A stretch of DNA of 64,000 bases from Undibacterium sp. YM2 (GTDB lineage: Bacteria; Pseudomonadota; Gammaproteobacteria; Burkholderiales; Burkholderiaceae_D): positions 806,001 through 870,000 of the forward strand of contig NZ_AP018441.1 in NCBI RefSeq assembly GCF_009937975.1, written 5' to 3'. Below the pieces are notes generated by a model, which had not been told where the DNA came from, searched no databases, and saw nothing but the letters and a program-made list of their open reading frames with translations. Shown here piece after piece: positions 1-8,445 of the stretch. Position numbers and translations under genes: made by a program. Within the stretch, counting starts at the first letter, position 1. Every line of letters begins with the position of its first letter.

Positions 1-1058
1 GCAATTTTTTCGACAGCATGCCGGTACAAATCTCGTGTGGCAAAATCCATGCGACCATAAATACCAGACGGATCATCACGCAGGCAACGATCTACGACAC
101 TCATGTTTTCCACAAATTCGCGCCAGTCCATCGATGTCAGCAAGCGCAGACTGCCTATGCTGTTGCTGATGGAAATCTGATCAGCGACCTGTTGCTGTGA
201 ATCCAGCTGCACCAAGTGTTCTATGGTTTGCCCGGTCTCTGCCAGGCGTTGCGAAAGCCAGTTCAGGGGCAGGGCCAGGGCAGGCCCCTGACCTTGCAGG
301 CGCCTGATCATCTCTGCCACGAAAGAACTGTCCAGAGGCGGCCCTGAGCGCGACATGTCGGCCACCAGCAAGATCAAGTTGCTCGGGTCTTTCTCTGCAG
401 TCTCGGTCATCGCATCAGCCCATTTGGCAGCCAGATTGCGATGATTATGTGCCGTGGTCAGATTGGTGGCGACACGGCGCAGGTTCTCTAACAGCGCCAG
501 CCTGATCATGATGGGTATGGCCCACAGCTCACCCAGCTTCAGTACTGATACCAGCTGATATGCATTGATGAAGCGGCTCAGGTTTTCGGGATCAACCCTG
601 CCGTCGCCATGGGAAATGGTTTCCAGTGCAATGTCATACACGCGCGGGCGACCAGCCGAACTACCCCGCAGTAGCCGTGGCAACTCTTTACTGTAATTTT
701 TTGGCAAATGCCGTTTAGCCGTACGTATCTGTTCTTCTATCAGGTAATAGTTATCCAGGAGCCAGGCAGCAGCAGGCGTCACCGGCCTGCCGTCTTTGAT
801 GGCTTCGGTCAGCAGGGTACAGGCATTCATGATCACATCATGATTGTCAGCCAGCCGTGACAAGAGCTGGTCCTGTCCAAAAACAGAACTCAGCTTGTGG
901 CTGTTAGCCAGTATGCGCCCATGCTGTTCCATTTGCTGAGCGCTGTAGAGGTCAGCCCGTAAAGGCAGTTCTGCCCCAGCCTGTGCAACATAGGTGCGCA
1001 AACGCAGCTGACTGTATTTCAGGACGTTCTTTAGCTGATGCAGGCTGGATGACAGCAT
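1..1058 (-). CDS. Cyclic beta-glucan synthase-like protein (NdvB type), N-terminal part, cut by window edge
   Basis: An open frame on the minus strand runs from a start near 1058 to the left edge, giving about 352 residues with no stop. It contains stretches such as LLDNYYLIEEQIRTAKRHLP, GRPRVYDIALE, LGELWAIPIMIRLALLENLR and GIYGRMDFATRDLYRHAVE. I recognise these from the N-terminal part of the very large cyclic beta-1,2-glucan synthases (NdvB/ChvB), which make periplasmic osmoregulatory glucans. The glycosyltransferase and GH94-like domains would lie outside the window. The start is uncertain: the ATG at 1058 has no clear ribosome site, whereas an in-frame TTG at 1076 sits about 8 bases after a purine-rich AAGAAAGAAG. 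Family fairly sure, exact product inferred. Confidence 0.75.
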   Translation of the reverse strand, partial: MLSSSLHQLKNVLKYSQLRLRTYVAQAGAELPLRADLYSAQQMEQHGRILANSHKLSSVFGQDQLLSRLADNHDVIMNACTLLTEAIKDGRPVTPAAAWLLDNYYLIEEQIRTAKRHLPKNYSKELPRLLRGSSAGRPRVYDIALETISHGDGRVDPENLSRFINAYQLVSVLKLGELWAIPIMIRLALLENLRRVATNLTTAHNHRNLAAKWADAMTETAEKDPSNLILLVADMSRSGPPLDSSFVAEMIRRLQGQGPALALPLNWLSQRLAETGQTIEHLVQLDSQQQVADQISISNSIGSLRLLTSMDWREFVENMSVVDRCLRDDPSGIYGRMDFATRDLYRHAVEKI

Positions 1059-1245
1059 ATCTTTGGCTGATTTCAAATCGCACACTTCTTTCTTTTTTGG
1101 GGATTTGTCAGTGACCGTAGTGAGCGGTCGTCGCTGCCACACCTTCGACCATCTTTGCAAGGTGAATTTTCCAGACGCAAAAACGATGGCATGACCTATG
1201 AGAGCAGCTGTGCTCTGATAGTAAAACATCAGCATCTGTGTGTAA

Positions 1246-1259
1246 GTTCGTTAGCGTAC
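1246..1259. promoter_or_regulatory. Candidate operator, GTTCG-TTAG-CGTAC
   Basis: One of five near-palindromes of form GTKCG-N4-CGNAC found in front of stress-type genes in the first 11 kb. It lies about 190 bases before the first lipoprotein gene. The binding protein is unknown to me. Confidence 0.4.
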
Positions 1260-1335
1260 ATACGCGCTTGACGCATTCCTCTGACAGTGATCTTTAGCAT
1301 GCATTGTTACGCGCATTCAATACCGGTTTTTCAGT

Positions 1336-1349
1336 GTGCGGCAACGAAC
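1336..1349. promoter_or_regulatory. Candidate operator, GTGCG-GCAA-CGAAC
   Basis: Second copy of the GTKCG-N4-CGNAC inverted repeat, about 95 bases before the start of the lipoprotein gene at 1444. Two copies in one upstream region suggest a regulated promoter. Confidence 0.4.
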
Positions 1350-1443
1350 AGACCAAGGTTTAGGGTGGGCTGTATAAAGACGGCGAAGATCACAAAAAAT
1401 GTGGCTTGCGAGAGTAAAGATACTTATCTACCGGAGAAAAAAA

Positions 1444-1830
1444 ATGAACAATAAATTGAAAACAGGTCTTTTGGCCGCCTGCAGTGTAAGCGTATTAATG
1501 GTGACGGCTTGCGCCAGCAGCATGAAAACGCCAGCGACGGCAGAAGTCGCAGTCTCTAAAGAAGCAGTCGATAACGCAGCGGTAGCTGGTGGAAGTGAAT
1601 TTGCTCCAGCCGAGATGAGTTCTGCGCGCCAAAAGCTCGCATTGGCAAACAAGGCCATGCAAGATAAAGATTACAAGCTGGCAAATGACCTGGCTACCCA
1701 GGCTCAGGCTGATGCCAAGCTGGCGCAGGCCAAAGCTAATTCTGCAAAGGCAGAAAAAGCTGCTAATGCACTGCAAGACGATATCCGTGTTTTGCGTGAA
1801 GAGCTGCAACGCGCCAATAGCAAGCAATAA
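1444..1830 (+). CDS. DUF4398-type small lipoprotein
   Basis: A 128-residue protein with a lipoprotein signal peptide ending in the lipobox VTAC, so it is probably anchored in the envelope. The mature part is rich in Ala, Lys and Gln and predicted helical or coiled coil (AEMSSARQKLALANKAM, then alternating AKA/EKA). This matches small DUF4398 lipoproteins often found just before an OmpA-like partner. I chose ATG 1444 because GGAGAAAA lies just upstream and the signal peptide starts there; a longer frame from 1399 has no signal. It is first of a row of co-directed envelope genes (1444-3766), probably one operon. The function is unknown, perhaps structural or stress related. Confidence 0.75.
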   Translation: MNNKLKTGLLAACSVSVLMVTACASSMKTPATAEVAVSKEAVDNAAVAGGSEFAPAEMSSARQKLALANKAMQDKDYKLANDLATQAQADAKLAQAKANSAKAEKAANALQDDIRVLREELQRANSKQ

Positions 1831-1934
1831 GTAACGAGCAATAACGAGCAACAAGAGCAATAAGAACATGCATTTGCAAAACATCGTCAGTAACTCTTCC
1901 ATAGAGTCTGCATATACATCTTTAAGGAAAAATC

Positions 1935-2867
1935 ATGAATAAGAAAATCTTCGCACCAGTCATGTTGATGACAGCGATGGTGTTGTCAGCATGTAGTACT
2001 GTTCCAAAAACTACCAGTCTGCTGGACCAGACCCGTATGGATTATCAGGCGGCACAAAATAATCCAAATGTACAGACTCTGGCACCTTTGGAAATGCGTC
2101 AGGCCGATGTGGCAATGAATGATGCCAATAATGCTGCCAAAGACAACGAGAGCTCAGAAAAAATTGACAGGTTGGCTTATCTCGCCAAACAGAAAATAGG
2201 CATTGCGCAAGAACTCGCAAAACAAAAACAGGCAGAAGCAGCGGTTGCCGATGCAGCAAAAGCCCGCGACCAGATCCGTCTGGAGCAACGGACCAATGAA
2301 GCAGACAAGGCAAAAATGCAGGCAGATCAGGCCAAGGCACAAGCTGATCAGGCAAGATTGGCTGCGCAAGTAGCGCAGGGCGAAGCCAGCGAAGCCCAGC
2401 GCAGAGCACAGGAAGAGCAGGCAAAAGCACTGGAAATGCAAAACCGTAATGCAGCCCTTGAATCACAACTGGCAGATTTGCAAGCCAAGACGACGGTGCG
2501 AGGTATCGTGATTACCCTGGGTGATGTGTTGTTTGGTGTAGATCAGTCAAAATTGAACCCGGATGGTATGCGCACCGTACAAAAGCTGGCGACAGTCTTG
2601 CAAAACAATATGCAAAGAACAGTGCTGGTTGAAGGACATACTGACAATACAGGTTCACATGCACATAACCAGGATCTGTCAGAACGTCGTGCCAATGCTG
2701 TGCGTAGTGCCCTGGTGTTGATGGGTGTATCACGTGACCGTATTGAAACCAAGGGCTACGGCGAAGCCTTCCCTATAGCTGAAAATAATACAGCGCAAAA
2801 TCGCCAGTTCAACCGTCGCGTAGAGATCATTTTATCCGATGCCAACGGCAAGATCCTGCCGCGCTAA
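1935..2867 (+). CDS. OmpA-family lipoprotein with DUF4398-like helical region
   Basis: A 310-residue protein with a lipobox LSAC near residue 20. An alanine- and glutamine-rich long helical region follows (about 50-185), and then a C-terminal OmpA/MotB peptidoglycan-binding domain (about 195-300) with the motif VEGHTDNTGS and NQDLSERRANAVRSAL. Such proteins tether the outer membrane to peptidoglycan. The helical part resembles the preceding 128-aa lipoprotein, so the two may pair or derive from one another. The start ATG 1935 follows AAGGAAAA. It is probably co-transcribed with its neighbours on both sides. Confidence 0.85.
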   Translation: MNKKIFAPVMLMTAMVLSACSTVPKTTSLLDQTRMDYQAAQNNPNVQTLAPLEMRQADVAMNDANNAAKDNESSEKIDRLAYLAKQKIGIAQELAKQKQAEAAVADAAKARDQIRLEQRTNEADKAKMQADQAKAQADQARLAAQVAQGEASEAQRRAQEEQAKALEMQNRNAALESQLADLQAKTTVRGIVITLGDVLFGVDQSKLNPDGMRTVQKLATVLQNNMQRTVLVEGHTDNTGSHAHNQDLSERRANAVRSALVLMGVSRDRIETKGYGEAFPIAENNTAQNRQFNRRVEIILSDANGKILPR

Positions 2868-2897
2868 TTACCAGACTCAAAAAGGAAAGGAATAATC

Positions 2898-3482
2898 ATG
2901 AGCTACCTAATGCCTACCACATTGCGTACCAAATATATCTTGCCCGTGCTATCTGCTTCTTTGCTGATATTGGCGGGTTGCAATAAAGCGCCAGATGGTG
3001 CTGCACCAAATGCGTCCACGACTATTGGCGTGGAAATTGATGATTCTGTCATCACGACAAAAGTCAAAACTGCGATGATGTCTGACGATATCATCAAGGG
3101 TGCCGACGTCAAAATTGAAACCCGCAAGGGTGAAGTCTTGCTGAGTGGCTTTGCCGACAACCAGGCGCAAATCGACCACAGTGCTGCTGTAGCAATGGCG
3201 GTCGAAGGCGTCAAGAAAGTCGATAATAAACTCGTCCTGAAAGAAGGCAAACAAACTGTCGGTAACAAGATCGACGATAGTGTTATCACTGCTGGCATAA
3301 AGACAGCGATGCTGCAGGATGCCCAAATGAAAAGCATGGATGTCGCCGTGGTCACCCGCAAAGGAGAGGTGCAACTGAGCGGTTTTGTTGATAGCGAGTT
3401 GCAGGCAACGCATGCAATAGAAGTGGCAAAAAGTGTCTCTGGCGTGCAAAGCGTGATCAATAACCTCAAGGTTAAAAACTAG
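2898..3482 (+). CDS. Lipoprotein with two BON domains (OsmY-like)
   Basis: A 194-residue protein with a signal peptide and lipobox LAGC, followed by two tandem BON domains (about 48-115 and 123-190). Each repeat starts with DDSVITTKVKTAM or DDSVITAGIKTAM and carries the RKGEVLLSGF / RKGEVQLSGF signature. BON domains bind membrane phospholipids, and the OsmY family is induced by osmotic and general stress. A strong ribosome site AAGGAAAGGA precedes ATG 2898. Only 30 bases separate it from the OmpA-like gene, so an operon is likely. A single-BON relative is encoded at 9076. Confidence 0.88.
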   Translation: MSYLMPTTLRTKYILPVLSASLLILAGCNKAPDGAAPNASTTIGVEIDDSVITTKVKTAMMSDDIIKGADVKIETRKGEVLLSGFADNQAQIDHSAAVAMAVEGVKKVDNKLVLKEGKQTVGNKIDDSVITAGIKTAMLQDAQMKSMDVAVVTRKGEVQLSGFVDSELQATHAIEVAKSVSGVQSVINNLKVKN

Positions 3483-3574
3483 TCACTAAAGCTGATACGC
3501 ATTGGCCGCATCTTGCTTCCCCACATTATTTATGGACGTGGGGAAGTATTGGTTTATCTAATTGAGAAAATATC

Positions 3575-3766
3575 ATGACAAATGAATTGAATGAAAAGCG
3601 GGTGCCTGTTAAACCTGAACCAGAAGAAAAAAAGAAAATCATACAGAAGAAGGAAGATGATCTCGATGAGGCACTGGATGAAGGTTTTCCGGCCAGTGAC
3701 CCGGTGGCCATTTCAATCACACCACAGAAAGTGGTCAAGATCCCCGGATCTGACGCGAAAAAATAA
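3575..3766 (+). CDS. Small acidic/basic conserved protein of unknown function
   Basis: A 63-residue highly charged protein. The centre reads DLDEALDEGFPASDPVAIS, a short motif I recognise from many small proteobacterial proteins without assigned function, often next to stress genes. It has no signal peptide or membrane segment. The start ATG 3575 has only a weak purine stretch upstream. It follows the BON lipoprotein by 92 bases in the same direction and probably ends the operon. Confidence 0.65.
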   Translation: MTNELNEKRVPVKPEPEEKKKIIQKKEDDLDEALDEGFPASDPVAISITPQKVVKIPGSDAKK

Positions 3767-3888
3767 TTCTTGTTAAGATTAATGCTGGCAGGAGTGAGCT
3801 CTCATTGAGCCCGCTCTTGCTTGCTGGTGATAAAGGATAGTAACTGCCTTTGTTGATGTGCAAGAGCTGTCTGCAAAGTATCAGGTTT

Positions 3889-5307
3889 TCACAACCAGTA
3901 TTCAAGCCGTCTGGCCAGCCATTCTTTTAGTTTGATCATTGCCGGGCGTTGTTGCCAGGTTTCCAGCGTGACCTCGGTAGACAGGCGCAAGTCTTCTTTG
4001 AAGGCGTTCTCCATCGCTATTGCAAACTCGGTATCAATGACGACTACATTGACTTCCTTATTGTGTAAAAAACTGCGGGTATCAATATTGGTGGAGCCTA
4101 CGGTTGACCAGACCTGGTCAATGACGGCGGTTTTTGCATGCAATACAGAAGTATTCAGTTGATACACTTTGATACCGCCAGCCAGCATTTCATCATAAAA
4201 AGATTGACCAGCATGAAACACCAGGCCACTGTCAGTCACTCCAGGCATGATGATTTTCACGTCCACACCACGTTTGGCTGCAGCGATCAAGGCTTTTAAG
4301 ATTTGTGCATCCGGTACAAAATAGGCTGACGTTATATGGATACTATCTCTGGCTTCCTGTATTGCCAGTAAATAGGCTTTGTAGATGGCCGGGTTACTTT
4401 CTGGTTCACTGGCAAGTACCCTGACCATTTTATTGCCCTGGTTTTTTAAGGCCGGGAAATACAGCCTGTCAGCAGGCGGTTTGTCGCCCACATTGATCCA
4501 TGTTTCAAGGAATATCCATTGCAGTGCAGCCACTGCTGGTCCGGTGATCTGTATGTGGGTATCACGCCAGCCAATCTTGTCAGGATTTTTTGATTTCGAT
4601 CGGAATAAAGAGCTGTTCGCATAGCTGGCGCTGATATTGACGCCTCCTGTGAAGGCGACTTCACCATCGACGATCAGTATTTTCCTGTGGTCGCGCCGAT
4701 TGGGCAACCATGGGCCTTGTAGTTTCGTCGGATTGACCGGATTGAACTCCAGCAGATGTATGCCGGCTGCTTTCATATTATCGAAAAAAATTTGCGGCGT
4801 ACCTATGGTGCCAACACTGTCATAGATGATATTTACCTCTACCCCAGCTTGTTGTTTCTCTATGAGCAGCCTGGCGAATTCCAGGCCCAGTTCATCCTGG
4901 TCAAAGATATAGGTTTCCAGGTGTATATGGTCTTTTGCCTGTCTGATGGCGGTCATCATTGCATTCATGGTTTGTGGACCATCAAATAGCAAAGTAACCT
5001 GGTTGCCCGCAATGAGCGGGCTACCGGTAACAGCTTCTTCCAGCGCTGCCAGGGCTTGCATATTGGCCAGGCCAGCGCCAGAATTTTTCCACCGCTGCTT
5101 CATCAGTGCCTGCGCTTTCGATGTGCTTAGCTCGCCATTGCCATTATTGATGGTGGGTTTGGCTGATGTAGTTTTTTGTGGCTGGTCAAGGGCAGGCTCC
5201 AGATAATTGACTTCTGGCAGTGAACTGCAGCCATTGAGCACAACAAGGATGGCTATGCTCACAGAACTCATCAATAAATGAGATGGCAATCTTTGGTGAG
5301 CGGCCAT
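3889..5307 (-). CDS. Phospholipase D / cardiolipin synthase-like lipoprotein
   Basis: About 472 residues with an N-terminal signal and lipobox LNGC, then two phospholipase D domains. The two HKD motifs are HRKILIVD (in RDHRKILIVDGEVAFTGG) and HAKTAVID (in LHAKTAVIDQVWSTVGSTN), each followed by the usual Gly/Asn residues, so both half-sites look intact. The family transfers phosphatidyl groups, as cardiolipin synthases do, or hydrolyses phosphodiesters; here it acts at the envelope. I place the start at 5307 because AAAGGA precedes that ATG. The longer frame from 5343 would overlap the dehydrogenase gene by 17 bases. It lies directly behind that gene and is probably co-transcribed with it. Confidence 0.87.
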   Translation of the reverse strand: MAAHQRLPSHLLMSSVSIAILVVLNGCSSLPEVNYLEPALDQPQKTTSAKPTINNGNGELSTSKAQALMKQRWKNSGAGLANMQALAALEEAVTGSPLIAGNQVTLLFDGPQTMNAMMTAIRQAKDHIHLETYIFDQDELGLEFARLLIEKQQAGVEVNIIYDSVGTIGTPQIFFDNMKAAGIHLLEFNPVNPTKLQGPWLPNRRDHRKILIVDGEVAFTGGVNISASYANSSLFRSKSKNPDKIGWRDTHIQITGPAVAALQWIFLETWINVGDKPPADRLYFPALKNQGNKMVRVLASEPESNPAIYKAYLLAIQEARDSIHITSAYFVPDAQILKALIAAAKRGVDVKIIMPGVTDSGLVFHAGQSFYDEMLAGGIKVYQLNTSVLHAKTAVIDQVWSTVGSTNIDTRSFLHNKEVNVVVIDTEFAIAMENAFKEDLRLSTEVTLETWQQRPAMIKLKEWLARRLEYWL

Positions 5308-5326
5308 GTAGTGTCCTTTGAGAGAG

Positions 5327-6382
5327 TCAGGTTGTGATAGCAACTTTCAATACGCCGTCGCGCTGATTGGCAAACAAGTCATAGGCTTGCTCTATGTCAT
5401 CGAGTTTAAAGCGATGGGTCACCATGGTATCAAGCTTGACGCGTCCTGATTTGACAACATTCATCAGACGGCGCATACGCTCCTTGCCGCCCGGACATAA
5501 GGTGGTAATGATTTTGTGATCACCCAGGCCCGCAGCAAAGGCATCCAATGGCAAGCTTAACTTGCTCGAATAGACACCCAGGCTTGATAATCTTCCGCCA
5601 GGTTTTAATGCTCGCAAGCAACTTTCGAAAGTCATTTGAGTACCCAGGGCTTCAATCGCCACATCCACACCACGGCCATGGGTCAGGCGCATGATTTCTG
5701 TTAATGGGTCTGTTTTGGTATAGTCAATCGTGATATCTGCTCCCAGCGTCCTCGCCATGTCGAGACGACTGGCCACACCATCGACGGCAATAATCAGACT
5801 GGCCCCGCGCAATTTGGCACCTGCAGTTGCACACAGACCTATCGGCCCCTGTGCGAAGATGACGACCGTGTCACCGATCTTGATGTCGCCACTTTCTGCT
5901 CCACCAAACCCTGTGCTCATGATATCCGGGCACATCAGCACCTGTTCATCGGTCAAACCATCGGGTATTACTTCCAGATTACTCATCGCATATGGCACCA
6001 ACAGGTATTCTGCCTGGCAGCCGTCGATAGTATTGCCAAAGCGCCAGCCGCCTGCAGGTTTACCACCGCATTGCGAATGCTGACCATCGAGACAGGAATA
6101 ACATTGCCCGCACGGTGAGATCGCACCAACTATGACACGTTGACCCAGCTCATAGCCAGTCACGCCAGCACCCAGTGCAGCTACCACACCAACCGGTTCG
6201 TGTCCTATGGTTAAACCGGGCTTAACTGGATATTCACCTTTTAGTATGTGGATATCAGTACCGCAAATAGTGGTCGTGGTGATCTTGATGAGTGCTTCAC
6301 CGGGGCCAGGTACAGGTATGGGTTTTTCTTCTATCGCGATCTTACCGGGGCGCAGATAGACTGCTGCTTTCATCGTCGGCAT
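5327..6382 (-). CDS. Zinc-dependent alcohol dehydrogenase (MDR family)
   Basis: A 351-residue medium-chain dehydrogenase. The catalytic zinc ligands are in CGTDIHILKGEYPV and GHEPVGVV, the structural zinc lobe has the cysteines of CGQCYSCLDGQHSQCG, and a Rossmann nucleotide-binding region follows (FAQGPIGLCATAGAKLRGA). It would oxidise an alcohol or reduce an aldehyde with NAD(P). The sequence resembles the isopropanol/butanediol-dehydrogenase branch, but the substrate cannot be told. AAGGAAAAGCA precedes ATG 6382. The stop is 20 bases from the start of the phospholipase gene, suggesting one transcript. Confidence 0.88.
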   Translation of the reverse strand: MPTMKAAVYLRPGKIAIEEKPIPVPGPGEALIKITTTTICGTDIHILKGEYPVKPGLTIGHEPVGVVAALGAGVTGYELGQRVIVGAISPCGQCYSCLDGQHSQCGGKPAGGWRFGNTIDGCQAEYLLVPYAMSNLEVIPDGLTDEQVLMCPDIMSTGFGGAESGDIKIGDTVVIFAQGPIGLCATAGAKLRGASLIIAVDGVASRLDMARTLGADITIDYTKTDPLTEIMRLTHGRGVDVAIEALGTQMTFESCLRALKPGGRLSSLGVYSSKLSLPLDAFAAGLGDHKIITTLCPGGKERMRRLMNVVKSGRVKLDTMVTHRFKLDDIEQAYDLFANQRDGVLKVAITT

Positions 6383-6436
6383 TGCTTTTCCTTATCAGAA
6401 TGGACCTCATCTCCTTAAATGAAATGAGTTTTCTTT

Positions 6437-6763
6437 TCAGCGCGGACGTATGCCCGATTTTCTATAGGCGTCAGCAATATCCTGCTGCATGACTGATTTA
6501 GCTTCACGCAGGCAGGTGCTTTGCTGACTGCGCTCTGCACGTTTACATTCAGCTACTGACAACTGATAAACGGCTTCTGCCTCCTTTTTCAATGTCTTGA
6601 AATAAGCCATGGGCGTCATTTCTTCCTGGTACCAGCGCTCCGGGTCTCCGCGCTGGGCAATGGCTGTAGAGTCAGTATCCACGGCTAGTGCCGGGCCAGA
6701 CATCGCGCAAGTAATCATTGCAAAAAGAATCCCTTTCGCAAGCTGTATTGTTTTCGTTTTCAT
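6437..6763 (-). CDS. Small periplasmic protein of unknown function
   Basis: A 108-residue protein with a clear signal peptide ending GPALAV, so it is exported. The mature part has two cysteines (VAECKRAERSQQSTC) spaced like a disulphide pair and is otherwise charged and helical. GAGGAG lies just before ATG 6763. The Cys-containing segment (ECKRAERSQQSTCLREAK) is reminiscent of the repeats in the exported protein at 8446 (KCDAITGNPKDVCLAEAK), so both may be small members of one stress-related family. The function is unknown. Confidence 0.7.
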   Translation of the reverse strand: MKTKTIQLAKGILFAMITCAMSGPALAVDTDSTAIAQRGDPERWYQEEMTPMAYFKTLKKEAEAVYQLSVAECKRAERSQQSTCLREAKSVMQQDIADAYRKSGIRPR

Positions 6764-6802
6764 GATAACTCCTCAAAGTAACAATGACGGTTCTGATCAA
6801 CT

Positions 6803-6955
6803 CTATAAACGACCAGTCAGCAATAAAATAATGAGAATAATCACAATCAGGCCAGTGACACCGCTGGGCCCATAACCCCAGGAACGACTGTGCGGCCAGG
6901 TCGGAAACAGGCCGATCAGGGCAAGGATAAGGATGACGAGTAGTATAGTGCTCAT
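6803..6955 (-). CDS. DUF3309 small membrane protein
   Basis: A 50-residue protein on the minus strand: hydrophobic segment (TILLVILILALIGLF), a short polar turn PTWPHSRSWGYGPSG, then a second hydrophobic segment (VTGLIVIILIILLL). This is the exact layout of DUF3309 hairpin membrane proteins, which are common in proteobacteria and usually near stress genes. The function is unknown. No strong ribosome site is visible. Confidence 0.8.
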   Translation of the reverse strand: MSTILLVILILALIGLFPTWPHSRSWGYGPSGVTGLIVIILIILLLTGRL

Positions 6956-7052
6956 TGTTTAGCCCATAGGATTGGTATAGCCAATACAGCATTCAGTGCC
7001 ATGGGAGGATGAAGTGGTTTCCCCGGTTGACGCTGATTGCTGCAATCAGGAA

Positions 7053-7373
7053 TTATTCATCCCTGAGTTGCGCTTTAAAATAGTGGCAGGAATTGACAAA
7101 GGCATCACGTAGCTGCTCGGTCGTGGTGATCATGCTTTCCCAACTGCTTTCACTGGCAGATTTGATTTCATCCAGCTTTTCACTTAAATGCTGTGCCTGG
7201 ATATGTAGTTTTTCCATTTCCTTTACATAATGCGATCGCATCACTTCTTTTGAGGCAGTAATTCTTTCTTCCATGTCTGTCATGCCGAAATTGAGTTCAT
7301 CCAGCTGTGCCTTGATGCTGGCTATGTATGCATCACGTTTGGCATCACGTTTTGCATCATGTTTGACCATCAT
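7053..7373 (-). CDS. Small coiled-coil cytoplasmic protein
   Basis: A 106-residue charged protein without a signal or membrane segment. It begins with a lysine/aspartate-rich repeat (KRDAKRDAY) and is predicted to be one long helix (about 15-100) with heptad-like spacing. GGGAG precedes ATG 7373. I do not recognise the family. It is part of a minus-strand row 7053-8148 of small stress-type genes. Confidence 0.6.
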   Translation of the reverse strand: MMVKHDAKRDAKRDAYIASIKAQLDELNFGMTDMEERITASKEVMRSHYVKEMEKLHIQAQHLSEKLDEIKSASESSWESMITTTEQLRDAFVNSCHYFKAQLRDE

Positions 7374-7417
7374 GGTATTTCTCCCTCAAGGATGCGTTCT
7401 TATCTACCAAACATGAC

Positions 7418-7903
7418 TCAAATATTGGCATATTCGCCATGTTGAGCCTTCCATGCTTCGAGTCTTTGCTGGTCGCTGGTGTTGGTTGTCGTCAAAAACT
7501 TGCTGTTGGATTCGAGTTCTGTTTCCAGTTGCTCAAACTTTTGACTGGTAATGCCCCAGCCCAGCAAGGCTCCGATGACGGCGCCGCAAACAATTCCTAT
7601 TCCCGCACCTGTTAGAGCAGCTGCCATAGGTTGGGTTACCAACAAGCCGAGTCCGGGGATAAAGAACGGCGAGATCAGCACTGCAAGCGTTGCATTGATC
7701 ATTCCAAGCACACATCCAACCGCCATACCTATGCCCGTACCAGTGCTGATGCTGGAATGAGAATCCATCTGTTCCATGATTTGTCCCTTGAAATCGCTGC
7801 GTCGCGCATAAAGATGTTTCGGCAGATTGTGTGCAGTCTGCCCTGCTGATTTACCTTCTAGGCTTCTCATGTTCAGTGTTTGCGAGTCATTGGCTGTGAT
7901 CAT
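7418..7903 (-). CDS. Small membrane protein with glycine-zipper segments
   Basis: A 161-residue protein. The centre (about 55-120) has two or three glycine-rich hydrophobic segments (GTGIGMAVGCVLGMI, PMAAALTGAGIGIVCGAVIGALLGWG), typical of glycine-zipper membrane proteins. The C-terminus is a charged helix. AGAGGAG lies upstream of ATG 7903. There is no signal peptide, so it probably sits in the inner membrane. The function is unknown; neighbours point to envelope stress. Confidence 0.65.
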   Translation of the reverse strand: MITANDSQTLNMRSLEGKSAGQTAHNLPKHLYARRSDFKGQIMEQMDSHSSISTGTGIGMAVGCVLGMINATLAVLISPFFIPGLGLLVTQPMAAALTGAGIGIVCGAVIGALLGWGITSQKFEQLETELESNSKFLTTTNTSDQQRLEAWKAQHGEYANI

Positions 7904-7953
7904 AATGTCTGCTCCTCTGGTAATTAGTGGTTCATGGAAGACCAGGCCAGTTC

Positions 7954-8148
7954 TTATGGGCGGGTAATTTTCTTGGTGGCTTTATCTATGGCCTCATGGG
8001 CATCCCCAAGGATTTGCTGTGCTTTGCCTACAACCTGTTTTTGAATTCCTTTTATTTCCTGCTCCTTGCTGCCTAGGATTTTTCCTGTGCCTTCCTGTAC
8101 TTTGCCCGCGATGTTGTTAGCGGCGCCTTTAATCTGGTCTTTGTTCAT
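7954..8148 (-). CDS. CsbD-like general stress protein
   Basis: A 64-residue hydrophilic protein with the CsbD pattern (MNKDQIKGAANNIAGKVQEG, then GSKEQEIKGIQKQVVGKAQQ). CsbD proteins are abundant under general stress and of unknown biochemical role. ATG 8148 has AGGAAAA upstream and is clearly the start; the longer frame to 8385 reads through the intergenic region. Two copies of the GTKCG-N4-CGNAC repeat lie about 100 and 170 bases upstream. Confidence 0.85.
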   Translation of the reverse strand: MNKDQIKGAANNIAGKVQEGTGKILGSKEQEIKGIQKQVVGKAQQILGDAHEAIDKATKKITRP

Positions 8149-8240
8149 GATTTTTCCTGGTAAGGTTAATAAATGCTTTTTTGAGAAAAACTTGCTCTGA
8201 TGATGCATGACAAATTTATGCCTTTCCGCCAACCTCATCT

Positions 8241-8254
8241 GTGCGCTGGCACAC
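8241..8254. promoter_or_regulatory. Candidate operator, GTGCG-CTGG-CACAC (imperfect)
   Basis: Weak copy of the GTKCG-N4-CGNAC repeat in the divergent spacer between the CsbD gene and the gene at 8446. Confidence 0.3.
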
Positions 8255-8315
8255 TCTAAAAAGAAAATCGTGAAAAAAAGACGCTTGCCGGGTAAAGAAA
8301 TATTTCTTGGGCAAT

Positions 8316-8329
8316 GTTCGATACCGAAC
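8316..8329. promoter_or_regulatory. Candidate operator, GTTCG-ATAC-CGAAC
   Basis: Perfect arms (GTTCG / CGAAC) of the shared repeat, in the same divergent spacer and about 117 bases from the plus-strand start at 8446. Confidence 0.42.
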
Positions 8330-8445
8330 AGATATGTGATCTGACTGATATCAAAATAAGGCATCGGACTTTTCCGACGTTGCAATTGTTGATTGCAGAT
8401 AGCCTATCTGTTTAATGTTTAAAACTCACACCTAAGAGGGAATAT

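Larger units (their letters stand above)
1059..1443. other. Intergenic region between ndvB-like gene and lipoprotein operon
   Basis: This divergent spacer of about 385 bases holds no convincing gene. It contains two copies of the inverted repeat GTKCG-N4-CGNAC (1246-1259 and 1336-1349) listed separately. A possible -35 TTGACG at 1268 lacks a convincing -10. The promoter of the downstream lipoprotein genes is most likely here. Confidence 0.5.

Noticed and set aside
18..200. 60-codon plus-strand ORF
   Set aside because: It is a shadow frame over the glucan-synthase gene on the minus strand.
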